A stretch of 64,000 bases of DNA, from NCBI RefSeq assembly GCF_041199985.1, contig NZ_CP165647.1:1488001-1552000 (forward strand), given 5' to 3'. Below the pieces are notes generated by a model. That model saw nothing but the letters and a program-made list of their open reading frames with translations, did no database searches and was not told the origin of the DNA. The number at the start of each line of letters is the position of its first letter. The first letter of the stretch is position 1. The translations under genes and the position numbers were made by a program. This DNA comes from Leptotrichia sp. HSP-536. GTDB lineage: Bacteria; Fusobacteriota; Fusobacteriia; Fusobacteriales; Leptotrichiaceae. Of the stretch, positions 47,640 to 56,183 are shown in pieces.

Positions 47640-48443
47640 TTAATCTATCGCATGAAATTCCATTGCTAAAGGATCTTTCCCTATTTTTTCAGCCCACTGC
47701 ATTGAATCTGTTTTTAATTTTCCTGTTTTCTTATTTACTTGATAACTAAATAATCGTGGCGCTACACCTGAATCTTCACCACATTTTGCATTATCACTGC
47801 GAATATCGAAATAATAGTAATTCTCATCTTGTCCGCTATCTAAGGTCATTATACAATTAACATCAGCTAAATCATGTTTAATGATAGATTTTCGCACTAA
47901 CTGATATGCTTCTTCTGAACTGCTTATTGTTTTAGTCTTAGCAATGTTTTGTTTTCTTATATTTGCATCAGAAACTAAATCACTTTCTAAAATAATTTTC
48001 CATTCACCGTTAATTTTTTCAAATACTAAATATGATGGGTAATCTTTTATTCCTTTTTTTGTTGTAACTTCCTTCACAAATTCTGCTTTCACTTGTTTAT
48101 TTGAGATTTTTTCTACTTTAATGTCACCTTTTAATACTTGTCCATAAACTGGATTTTTTTCAAAAAATTTCTTTTGGTCTTTAATATAATAATCTCTCGA
48201 TACTGTTGTCTGATAGTATTCAATTCTATCTGCTAATATTTTTTCCAATGTATCAAAATCCGCATTACTTGAAGCTTCATTCCAAATATTCACCATTTCT
48301 TTAATTTCATCTTCCATTGTTTTAGCTCTTAATTCAGCATTTTGAACAGAATTTTTTTTATTGCCATTTTTAATTTCCTGATTTTTCTTTCCGCAAGTAA
48401 TTACACAAAAGCTAAGTAAAACAACAATCAATAATTTTTTCAT
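47640..48443 (-). CDS. Lipoprotein with NTF2-like domain
   Basis: 267 residues. Lipobox VITC with Cys at residue 17. Residues about 40-155 look like an NTF2/SnoaL-like fold: a helix with IKEMVNIWNEASSNADFDTLEKI, then YLVFEKINGEWKIILES. The C-terminal 100 residues carry LVRKSIIKHDLADVNCIMTLD and YYYFDIRSDNAKCG, a module I do not recognise but which appears to be a small alpha-beta domain with two Cys. First gene of the downstream secreted-protein series. Confidence 0.75.
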   Translation of the reverse strand: MKKLLIVVLLSFCVITCGKKNQEIKNGNKKNSVQNAELRAKTMEDEIKEMVNIWNEASSNADFDTLEKILADRIEYYQTTVSRDYYIKDQKKFFEKNPVYGQVLKGDIKVEKISNKQVKAEFVKEVTTKKGIKDYPSYLVFEKINGEWKIILESDLVSDANIRKQNIAKTKTISSSEEAYQLVRKSIIKHDLADVNCIMTLDSGQDENYYYFDIRSDNAKCGEDSGVAPRLFSYQVNKKTGKLKTDSMQWAEKIGKDPLAMEFHAID

Positions 48444-48506
48444 TCTTAAACTCCTTCCTTCAACTTTTACTACTAATTTACATTCTAATTATAATAAATT
48501 CAAATC

Positions 48507-49586
48507 TTACAACTCTCGATATTTCACTTCCGTTATTTTCGATATTTTCTCAATAACACCATTTTCTTCTTTCTCTTCCCCAGCGTGACTATTCCCATTC
48601 TTATAAACAATTTCCTTCAAGTTCAAGTCTGATTTTTTTAATAAGTCAACTGTTAATAAAATCTGATTAAGTACACCTTTTTTATTTTTTGAAACAATTA
48701 TAACTTCTGAATTTTTTCTAAATTCACACATAAAGTCGAGAATACTGTAGCTTCCTTCCAATTTTAATAAAAGTCCGCCAGTAATTCTAACAAAGATATA
48801 ATCATTTTCAACTAATGCCAAATTTATTTTTTCACGCAATTTTATTAAATCACTTTTTTCATTTTCATCCATCTGACCTTTTATAACAATACTTTCTATT
48901 TTTTTCTTGTCAACTAGCTGCTCTTCATACATTTTTTCAACAAACTTCTTACCAACGTTAATTTCAGTTCCGACTATAAAATATATTTTCCCTTTTTTAT
49001 CGCTTCTATGCCTTACAATGTGATGTCTTCGGCATCTTGCCTCATAATTTTCATTTGCACCAACCATAACCAATGGATCATCATAATAAGCAGGCTCTCC
49101 ATTTATAAGACGCTGACTTGCATAAGCAGGCTTTCCACAGATTGTACAAATTGCGTGCAGCTTGTCAACTTGATCGGCAATGCTCATAAGTTCTGGCACA
49201 GGCTCGTAAGGTTCAGCTCTAAAGCTCATATCCAGCCCAGCGACAATTACCCTTTTCCCATATTCCACATATTTTTTACAAAAATCAACAACTTTTTCTC
49301 CAAAAAACTGTATCTCGTCAATTCCAATCACTTCTGCATCAATATTTTTTGCCATAATTTCTTCCATTTGGGAAACATCGCTCACAGGATAAGCCCTAAA
49401 ACTGTCATTCCCATGTGAAAACACTCCATTTTCACCATATCTGTTATCGATGGCATGTTTAAATGCCACTATTTTCTGCTTTGCATACTCAGCCCTTCTA
49501 AGTCTTCTTATAAGTTCCTCGCTTTTCCCTGAAAACATACTTCCAGTAACAACTTCCAATGTTCCAATTTTAGAATTTTGTATCAT
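48507..49586 (-). CDS. tdk: Thymidine kinase fused to a BioD-like domain
   Basis: Residues 1-195 are a TK1-type thymidine kinase that phosphorylates thymidine for salvage: VTGSMFSGKSEEL (P-loop), IGIDEIQFF, a zinc-binding CTICGK...CRRHH and the lasso YYDDPLVMVGA. The usual protein ends there; this one has 165 more residues resembling dethiobiotin synthetase: IYFIVGTEINVGKKFVEKMY (a P-loop-like GTxxxVGK whose usual following Thr is Lys), YIFVRITGGLLLKLEGSYS and IIVSKNKKGVLNQILLTVDLL. The altered P-loop makes the second domain doubtful as an enzyme. No bio genes are nearby. Confidence 0.9.
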   Translation of the reverse strand: MIQNSKIGTLEVVTGSMFSGKSEELIRRLRRAEYAKQKIVAFKHAIDNRYGENGVFSHGNDSFRAYPVSDVSQMEEIMAKNIDAEVIGIDEIQFFGEKVVDFCKKYVEYGKRVIVAGLDMSFRAEPYEPVPELMSIADQVDKLHAICTICGKPAYASQRLINGEPAYYDDPLVMVGANENYEARCRRHHIVRHRSDKKGKIYFIVGTEINVGKKFVEKMYEEQLVDKKKIESIVIKGQMDENEKSDLIKLREKINLALVENDYIFVRITGGLLLKLEGSYSILDFMCEFRKNSEVIIVSKNKKGVLNQILLTVDLLKKSDLNLKEIVYKNGNSHAGEEKEENGVIEKISKITEVKYREL

Positions 49587-49683
49587 TTTACCTATTCCTT
49601 TTTCTATTTTTTTTTATTTTATATTTTTTAATGTAAGAAAATATTTTACGTTTTAAAAAGGGGGACTTGCCCCCATATATTTT

Positions 49684-52263
49684 TTAATTTTTATTTTGTC
49701 TAAATGAATCAAACATATTTTTTGCATTACTGTATAAAACCTTGACTTCATAAGGTTTTACGTTAATTTGAATTTTTTTATCAGAAATTGCATAATTTTC
49801 CTTTAAATTTAGCTGATTTCGATAAAATCCAAATAATTTTGGTACTTGCAATGATAATGGGTATTCATCTGCACCATTATTTACAACAATTATCATTGAT
49901 TCATTTCCTGCTGAAATTTCATAGGAAATAAAGTCCGTATTTGGTCTTGCAGGCGTGAAATCACGTCCCTGATATAGTTTTGCACGTCTGTTCTGGTCAG
50001 CTAAATAGGCTGTTATTTCTGAATCAATACGTCCTTTTGTTTTTGGATCGCTATAAACTTCTAGGATTCTTAATTTTCCATTTTTAAATAAATTTTTATG
50101 TTCTTTTCTTATTTTCAGTAATGCCCTATAATGATTTTCAATATCTGAATTACTGTTTACAGGATACGAAATCCATTTTTGAACTTCATTCACTTCAACA
50201 GAATTTGGAAAGCTTCTAAGTCTATCCTTATATTTGCTAATATTATCTGTTTCTGGCTCATAAGGTGCATAATCCTCCCATAACATAGGCTTTCTATTTC
50301 TAGGAGAATCAGCTCCCCACATTCCTTTTTCATCTCCATAATAGATAATTGGCGTGGCAGGCAGCATCATTTGCATTGAAACTACTCTTTTTACCTTGCT
50401 TACTGCTGTTCCATCATATAAATCAGGTCTTATGTTCAAGTATCCTTGATCTGACTGATTATTTCTGTCATAAACTCTATTTGGATTTATCATTCCGCTA
50501 AAAATTCTATCTGTATCAAGCGAACCTATAAACACTTGCGTCATATTAAAACGAGCACTTGAATATCTATTGTAGATTTCATTTAATTTTGTTGCAAATT
50601 CTACTCCGTCGATACGGTAATTTGGATTAGTATTTACTGTATATTTTATGATATTATTGACAATATTGTAATCTGCACCACTGTCATAAACTCCATCTTC
50701 AATATCTTTTGTAATATTATTTGAAATTTCTCCTGTAATTAACAAATCAGGCTTATATTTTTTCAAATTTTCAGTAATGTTTACAATGTATTCCTTATTC
50801 TTGTCGTCATAATAAACATAACGGATTCCATCAATTCCATCATCATAGATTTCTTTCTTAAATTTCTCATCAGGCCCTAAAATCCACTTTTTCATTGAAT
50901 TTTCAAAATAATATCTAACTTCTGGATTGCTTAAATCTAATACAGTATCTTTCATATACCAGTTTGAAAACTCTTTATTATTTAGAGCAAAAAATCTGTT
51001 TGAAGTAATATCTGGAGCTACTTCCAGAACTACTTTCAGACCTTTCTGATGCGCTATTTTAACAAGGCTTGCCAATTGCAGGTCGGAATCTGTCCAGACC
51101 CACGTTCTTGTATCCCGCAAATCTTCATTAAGCAAGTTTTTATCAGTTTCAGGATTGAAAATAAGCAAATTCAGTTCCATATCCCCATTATTATTGTGAA
51201 CTTTTGCCTGTATATCAAGCCCTTTTACTGTTCCAGTCTGTTCCATACTTCCAAAATACGGGTCAACGTGATTAAAATAAATCGTATCGTATTTATGATT
51301 TGAAAGCGAATAAAATGGTGATGATAAAATTATATATTCCACACCTAAATTTTTAATATAATCTAATTTTTCAATAACTCCTTCCAAATCTCCACCGTAA
51401 TAACGTGTATAATTCTGTACATCATTTAACGTATTTTCTTCCCATTCATTTTTTTCCTCATAATTACTGTTCCATTCATTTAATGAAAACTGGGGTTTTT
51501 CCTTTCCGCCCCAGTATGCCAGAACTAATTCTTTTTTAGATGTTCCTGAACGGATTTCTCCAGTCGGCTCTGAAAAGTCATCTGTCCCAAATTCATTAAA
51601 AATCGCATCATTATCCACATCGCCATTTCTAAATGAATCGATATAAATTTGGTACCCAACGGAACCTTTTGCCCATTCTGGAATATGTGTCAACTTATCA
51701 GGACGTGAATATTCAAATTTTTTTATATTTTTAGAATCTTTTGAAATATTTTTCCCCATGTAGTACTTTGTCTTGTCATCTGTAAGAATAAAATAGTAGC
51801 TTGAAACACTATTTGGAATTTCTGCCATAAAGATTTCATTTCCACCATAATTTCCAATTCCATGCATCAACTTTTTTCCATTGTCATAAATAATTTCCGC
51901 AGAATAAATATCATTATTTTTGGTTCTTAACATAATTTTTACATTATTTCCATCAGGTATCCTGAATTCAGAATTTTCCTTATGAACCAGCGAATTTAAA
52001 TCAATGACTCCATCATTTCTTTGACTATATTTAATTGATTCATTTGTTTTTTCAGCATTTTCTATTTCATCTTCATCATCAATACTGTTTTCTTCTTCAG
52101 TTTCATTTTCAAAATTATCTGCTTTTTCTGTACTATTTGCACTAATCAAATAATTTTCTGAATTATCGTTCTTTTTCTGCAATTCTTCATTCTGTCCAGA
52201 AAATGAAACAATTGAACCTATTAAAAACAGTAAAACTTTCAGTTTCAATTTAAACGAACTCAT
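49684..52263 (-). CDS. Secreted GH13 (alpha-amylase family) protein, probable catalytic loss
   Basis: 859 residues with an N-terminal signal (LLFLIGSIVSFSG) and an acidic linker, then an N-terminal beta domain and a TIM barrel close to neopullulanases (GVEYIILSSPFYSLSNHKYDT, YFNHVDPYFG). Canonical active-site blocks are altered: LEVAPDITSN at the DxxxNH block (about residue 414), GIDGIRYVYYDD where GIDGxRxD carries the nucleophile (about 472; Val instead of Asp), LLITGEISN (acid/base Glu kept, about 509), and FIGSLDTDRI for xxxSHDxxR (about 579). It may bind rather than cut alpha-glucans. ATG four bases upstream of the comF stop overlap. Confidence 0.88.
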   Translation of the reverse strand: MSSFKLKLKVLLFLIGSIVSFSGQNEELQKKNDNSENYLISANSTEKADNFENETEEENSIDDEDEIENAEKTNESIKYSQRNDGVIDLNSLVHKENSEFRIPDGNNVKIMLRTKNNDIYSAEIIYDNGKKLMHGIGNYGGNEIFMAEIPNSVSSYYFILTDDKTKYYMGKNISKDSKNIKKFEYSRPDKLTHIPEWAKGSVGYQIYIDSFRNGDVDNDAIFNEFGTDDFSEPTGEIRSGTSKKELVLAYWGGKEKPQFSLNEWNSNYEEKNEWEENTLNDVQNYTRYYGGDLEGVIEKLDYIKNLGVEYIILSSPFYSLSNHKYDTIYFNHVDPYFGSMEQTGTVKGLDIQAKVHNNNGDMELNLLIFNPETDKNLLNEDLRDTRTWVWTDSDLQLASLVKIAHQKGLKVVLEVAPDITSNRFFALNNKEFSNWYMKDTVLDLSNPEVRYYFENSMKKWILGPDEKFKKEIYDDGIDGIRYVYYDDKNKEYIVNITENLKKYKPDLLITGEISNNITKDIEDGVYDSGADYNIVNNIIKYTVNTNPNYRIDGVEFATKLNEIYNRYSSARFNMTQVFIGSLDTDRIFSGMINPNRVYDRNNQSDQGYLNIRPDLYDGTAVSKVKRVVSMQMMLPATPIIYYGDEKGMWGADSPRNRKPMLWEDYAPYEPETDNISKYKDRLRSFPNSVEVNEVQKWISYPVNSNSDIENHYRALLKIRKEHKNLFKNGKLRILEVYSDPKTKGRIDSEITAYLADQNRRAKLYQGRDFTPARPNTDFISYEISAGNESMIIVVNNGADEYPLSLQVPKLFGFYRNQLNLKENYAISDKKIQINVKPYEVKVLYSNAKNMFDSFRQNKN

Positions 52264-52976
52264 ATTTCTCCTCTATTCACTTTAATTTCCCTAGCCGTAG
52301 CCAAACAAAAAACAACTATTCTCATATTGTTATTATTATTTTCTTTACCTATATTTTTATTTTTAAATTGCTTTAAAATACTATTCTTTATTTCCCTAAG
52401 TGTAGCTCCTGTCGTTACAATATCATCAAGTATCAAAACATTTTTACCTCTAAAATCAACATTTCCAGAAATTCTAAAAGCACCTTTTATATTTTTATTT
52501 CTTTCCTCTTCATCCAAAATTTCAGCCATTTTTTTCGTATTTTTAACTCGCTCAATTTGAACATAATTTACTTTCAGACAATTTAAAATTTCGTCAACCT
52601 GATTATATCCTCTCTCATTTTTCCTTTTTCTGCTGATAGGCACGCTTACAACAATATCAATCTTTTCTCTTTTTAAAACATAATAAAATTCATCCTTTAT
52701 TAATTCAGCAATTAATTTTGCCATAATTTTTTTTCGATTGTATTTATATGAAAAAATAAGTTTCTTAAATTCTTTATTGTAATCCCAAACATAATAAATA
52801 TTATTTAATTTTCGTAATTTTTTTAGACTTTTCAGAATATTTTTTGTATCCTTTGATACAATGCCGCACTCAACTAATTCCTCCCCAGAAATTATATCCC
52901 GATTTCTAAATAAAACACTCTTAAAATTAAATATTATTTTAGTAAAAATTTTAGCAGCTTTCGACTGGATCTTCAA
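52260..52976 (-). CDS. comF: ComF-family phosphoribosyltransferase-like protein
   Basis: ComF proteins support DNA uptake or recombination in competence. 238 residues with the late ComF blocks VPISRKRKNERGYNQVDEI and NVLILDDIVTTGATLREI (PRPP loop). The zinc-finger N-terminus typical of ComF is missing and may be replaced by the separate four-Cys gene directly upstream. The TTG start at 52976 lies within that gene's last codons (26-base overlap); no better start is visible. It overlaps the GH13 start by four bases. Confidence 0.88.
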   Translation of the reverse strand: MKIQSKAAKIFTKIIFNFKSVLFRNRDIISGEELVECGIVSKDTKNILKSLKKLRKLNNIYYVWDYNKEFKKLIFSYKYNRKKIMAKLIAELIKDEFYYVLKREKIDIVVSVPISRKRKNERGYNQVDEILNCLKVNYVQIERVKNTKKMAEILDEEERNKNIKGAFRISGNVDFRGKNVLILDDIVTTGATLREIKNSILKQFKNKNIGKENNNNNMRIVVFCLATAREIKVNRGEI

Positions 52977-53151
52977 CTTTTTGAATTATTTTAGTTGAGT
53001 ACATTTCCGTATAACCACAATTTTTACATATTTTCAAATAAAATGTATCAATTGCAATTTTTGTTCCGACTACTTTCTTTGTTGGAATTGCCACTTTTTT
53101 TATTTCAAATATTTCTGCTCCACATTTACAGCATTTTTCATCATTTCTCAT
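52951..53151 (-). CDS. Small Zn-ribbon protein (DUF2082-like)
   Basis: 66 residues with two CxxC pairs, CCKCG at the start and CKNCGYTEMYS near residue 42, the arrangement of the small zinc-ribbon nucleic-acid-binding family (DUF2082 type). RBS AGGTGGTTTT before the ATG. Between yraN and comF and overlapping the latter, so possibly a partner supplying the zinc finger that this ComF lacks. Confidence 0.8.
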   Translation of the reverse strand: MRNDEKCCKCGAEIFEIKKVAIPTKKVVGTKIAIDTFYLKICKNCGYTEMYSTKIIQKVEDPVESC

Positions 53152-53160
53152 AAAACCACC

Positions 53161-53508
53161 TCAAAACGCATTCTTTAACCACTCAATTTTATCAAAGCCC
53201 CTATTTAACCCAATAATATCATATCTCACATTCTTATCCCAATTTTTTTTCAAAAGATAAATCTGCGAACTGGCAAGAATCTTATTCTGCTTCTCTTCCG
53301 TCACCATCTCAATCGCCGATCCAAAAAAATCATTCTTCCGATATTTGACCTCCACAAATACCAGCGTCTGACTCTTCTTTTCAAAAAAAATCAAATCAAT
53401 CTCCCCAAACCTGGTATAAAAATTACTCTCAACAAACGTAAGTCCTTGCAAAATCAAATATTTCTTCGCCACATTCTCATACTTAAACCCAATTTCCCTT
53501 TTATTCAT
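53161..53508 (-). CDS. YraN family protein (UPF0102)
   Basis: 115 residues of the conserved endonuclease-like YraN family. Begins NKREIGFKYENVAKKYLILQG and has the PD-(D/E)XK-like core GEIDLIFFEKKSQTLVFVEVKYRK. Physiological role is not established. In many genomes yraN is next to rnhB; here a 4.8-kb defence-type gene lies between them. Confidence 0.92.
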   Translation of the reverse strand: MNKREIGFKYENVAKKYLILQGLTFVESNFYTRFGEIDLIFFEKKSQTLVFVEVKYRKNDFFGSAIEMVTEEKQNKILASSQIYLLKKNWDKNVRYDIIGLNRGFDKIEWLKNAF

Positions 53509-55243
53509 ACTCTTTCTCGTCCCATCCCCTTTTTTTATATTGTATCATAAATATCTATATTTATTCTTTTAATTTTATATTATATGATACCAATTTTTCA
53601 CTTATTTTTCAAGACTGGAAAACTAAACACTTTTGTAAGCGTAATTAATTTTTTAACTATTCCAATTTTTTAGTTTATAAAATCTATTATATTTTTTAAT
53701 ACACTGAGCTTCATCATAAATTTTATATTCATTTTCTTTTATCAATTCAAGCAAGTAATTTTGATTTTCATCATTATCACTTTTTTCAAATTTTTTATAT
53801 ATGAAATTTTCTAAATCAAAATTACTTTTTCTTAAACGTACACTTTGATGTTTATATATCCTTATAATTTCTTCAAGAAATTCTTTTTTCTCTTTTTTAG
53901 TTAAATTTTCTAAAGATAATTTACTGCATTTTTTTATTATTAATTTATCATTATTCAATCTATCTAATATTTCATTAAAAACTTCTTCATCAAATAATTC
54001 ATCAATAAATTGATATCGTTCAAAAAGTTCTATTTCATCTACTATATTATTTAAATATTTTTTGTATTCAATTAAACTTTTATTTTTTATAAAATTAAAG
54101 AAGATTTCCCATAAAATATTTCCACTCCTTATTATCATATTACCATTTAATAATTCTATTTTTATTCCTTTTATTACTGTTATATATGAAATTTCTCTAA
54201 ATACCTGTTTTGTTTTTTCAGTATTTTCATTTAATATTTCAAAACTATAAATTTTTAGAAGATTTTCAATATTTTCTTTTTCTCCTTTATTTATCCAATC
54301 AACAAATTCTCTCAATGCAATCTCATAAGATTTATTCAATTGATCTCTTTTTAAAACTTCCAAAATAACTTTATCCCATAATTCAGAATTTTGATGATGA
54401 TAACCCATCCAATATAAAGGTTGTGAATAACCACAATATACATTCAAACATTCTTCTAAAATATTCTTTTCTATTAACTTGTCTACAATTTCAGGTATAT
54501 TCTGATTTATTTCTATTCCTAATACTTCTTTTTGTATTTCATTCGGAACATTATCTATATTTAATGAAATTGCCTTTATCCATTTCACATCATTCCTGTC
54601 GCTTTTTAATAAATTTAATATCATATTTTTTTCATCTTCATGTAGAGAATTCCAATTATTAACAGCTGTCCAAATGCTTATAGTTAATATAAATGTAGAC
54701 CTTGTTTTTAGAATTTTTTGAAATAATTCTTTTCTACACTCATATTTTCTTTCTGTTCCTTTTAATAGATAAATCATAACTCCAAAATGATGTTTATATG
54801 GTTCTGCAAATTCCTTTGATTTTTCTAAAAAATCATAAAACTCTTCTGTATTGGGGATTTCAAACTGTTCTAACCAACCAAGCCATTTTTCTGCAAATTC
54901 AATAACTTTCTTTTCTTCTGTTATATAATCTAATGAAAAAATTGCATCCTTTGTTAAAGTAATATTATTCATAGTTGCATATTCAAAAGAACAATTGTCA
55001 AAATAAAATTCTAAAATTCCAAACCATCTTTCCCACATTTTTTTCTTTAAATCTTCTTCTGTTTCTGAAATTTTTAATGAATAATCTGATAAAAAATAAC
55101 GTATTCTTAATACTAAAACTATGTTTGATAAATTTTTTAAAATTAAACTTCTAATTTTATTTTTAAATTCAAGAGTATATTTATCCCAAATTACAACTGC
55201 ATTTATAAGTATACTAAAAATATAATCAGGATGTTCGTAATTA

Positions 55244-56183
55244 GGGCGTGTCTGAAAACTCAGAATCAATGATATTTTTAATGATTATCAAATAATATAC
55301 CCATAATCAATGAGTTGAAACATTACTCTCAGTCTGATACAATAAAAGAAAAGCACAGGAGGCTTCTATCATGCAAAGAAGATATGAAATATCAGATGAA
55401 CAATGGAATAAAATAAAGCATATGTTTCCCAAAGCTAAGACAGGACGTCCAGGCAAGGATTTACGCCTGATGTTTAATGCCGTGCTATGGATTGCCTGCA
55501 GCGGCGCCTTGGAGAGACCTTCCTGAACGTTTCGGTTCATGGAAGACAGTCTATTCCCGTTTCTGCAAATGGCGTGACGAGGGGACTCTGCTTAAAATAT
55601 TTGAGCATTTAAGGGAAGATGCCGATTATGAGAACTTGAGCATTGACTCTACAGCAGTTAAAGCCCACCAGAGCAGTGCAGGAGCTAAAAAGGGCAAAAG
55701 ATTCAGAAGTGAATCAGCACATCGGGAGAAGCTCAGGAGGAAGGACAACTAAGATCCATGCAGTTGTTGATGGACTTGGAAATCCGCTGTACATAAAACT
55801 TACTGCAGGACAGATTCATGATAGTACGCAAGCAATTAAAATATTGTCGCAGCTAAGCATAAAAGGCAGCAGCATACTGGCAGACAAGGCATACGGAACA
55901 AAGGAAGTTCGGGAGTACATAAGAAAACACGGGGGAAAATGTGTAATATCCGAAGTCCAATGCAGTGGACAAATGGGAATGCGATTATCATATCTACAAG
56001 GAAAGACATCTTGTGGAATGTTTTTTTAATAAGCTTAAACAGTTCCGCAGAATAGGGACACGCTATGATAAGCTGGCAAGCACATTTATAAATTTTATTT
56101 ATATAGGATGCATAATGATTTTAATAAAATAAATTTAAGTAATCATTAAAAATATCATTGATTCTGAGTTTTCAGACACGCCC
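55244..56183 (+). mobile_element. 940-bp IS5-family element in the STAND gene
   Basis: Inverted repeats of 44 bp are identical, beginning GGGCGTGTCTGAAAACTCAG, flanked by TA (55242-55243 and 56184-56185). Removing the IS plus one TA joins the flanking host frames exactly (DKYLI-NYEHPD), which establishes the borders. The TA duplication and transposase fit the IS427-type branch of IS5. Long perfect ends imply recent activity. Confidence 0.9.
55371..56132 (+). pseudogene. IS427-type DDE transposase, multiply frameshifted
   Basis: Pieces in order: YEISDEQWNKIKHMFP and FNAVLWIA (frame 1 from the ATG at 55371), APWRDLPERFGSWKTVYSRFCKW and DSTAVKAHQSS with the first Asp (frame 2), then VNQHIGRSSGGRTTKIHAVV and ILADKAYGTKEV (frame 3), and finally HLVECFFNKLKQFRRIGTRYDKL (another shift). 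One break (near 55500) looks like loss of two C in GGCGCCTTGG. At least three breaks exist, so the enzyme is probably not made, unlike the programmed frameshift of the element at 17.5 kb. Confidence 0.85.

Noticed and set aside
52951..53151. Treating the Zn-ribbon gene as the N-terminus of ComF with a frameshift
   Set aside because: The Zn-ribbon protein has a complete DUF2082-like layout with its own RBS; fusion is possible but not needed.
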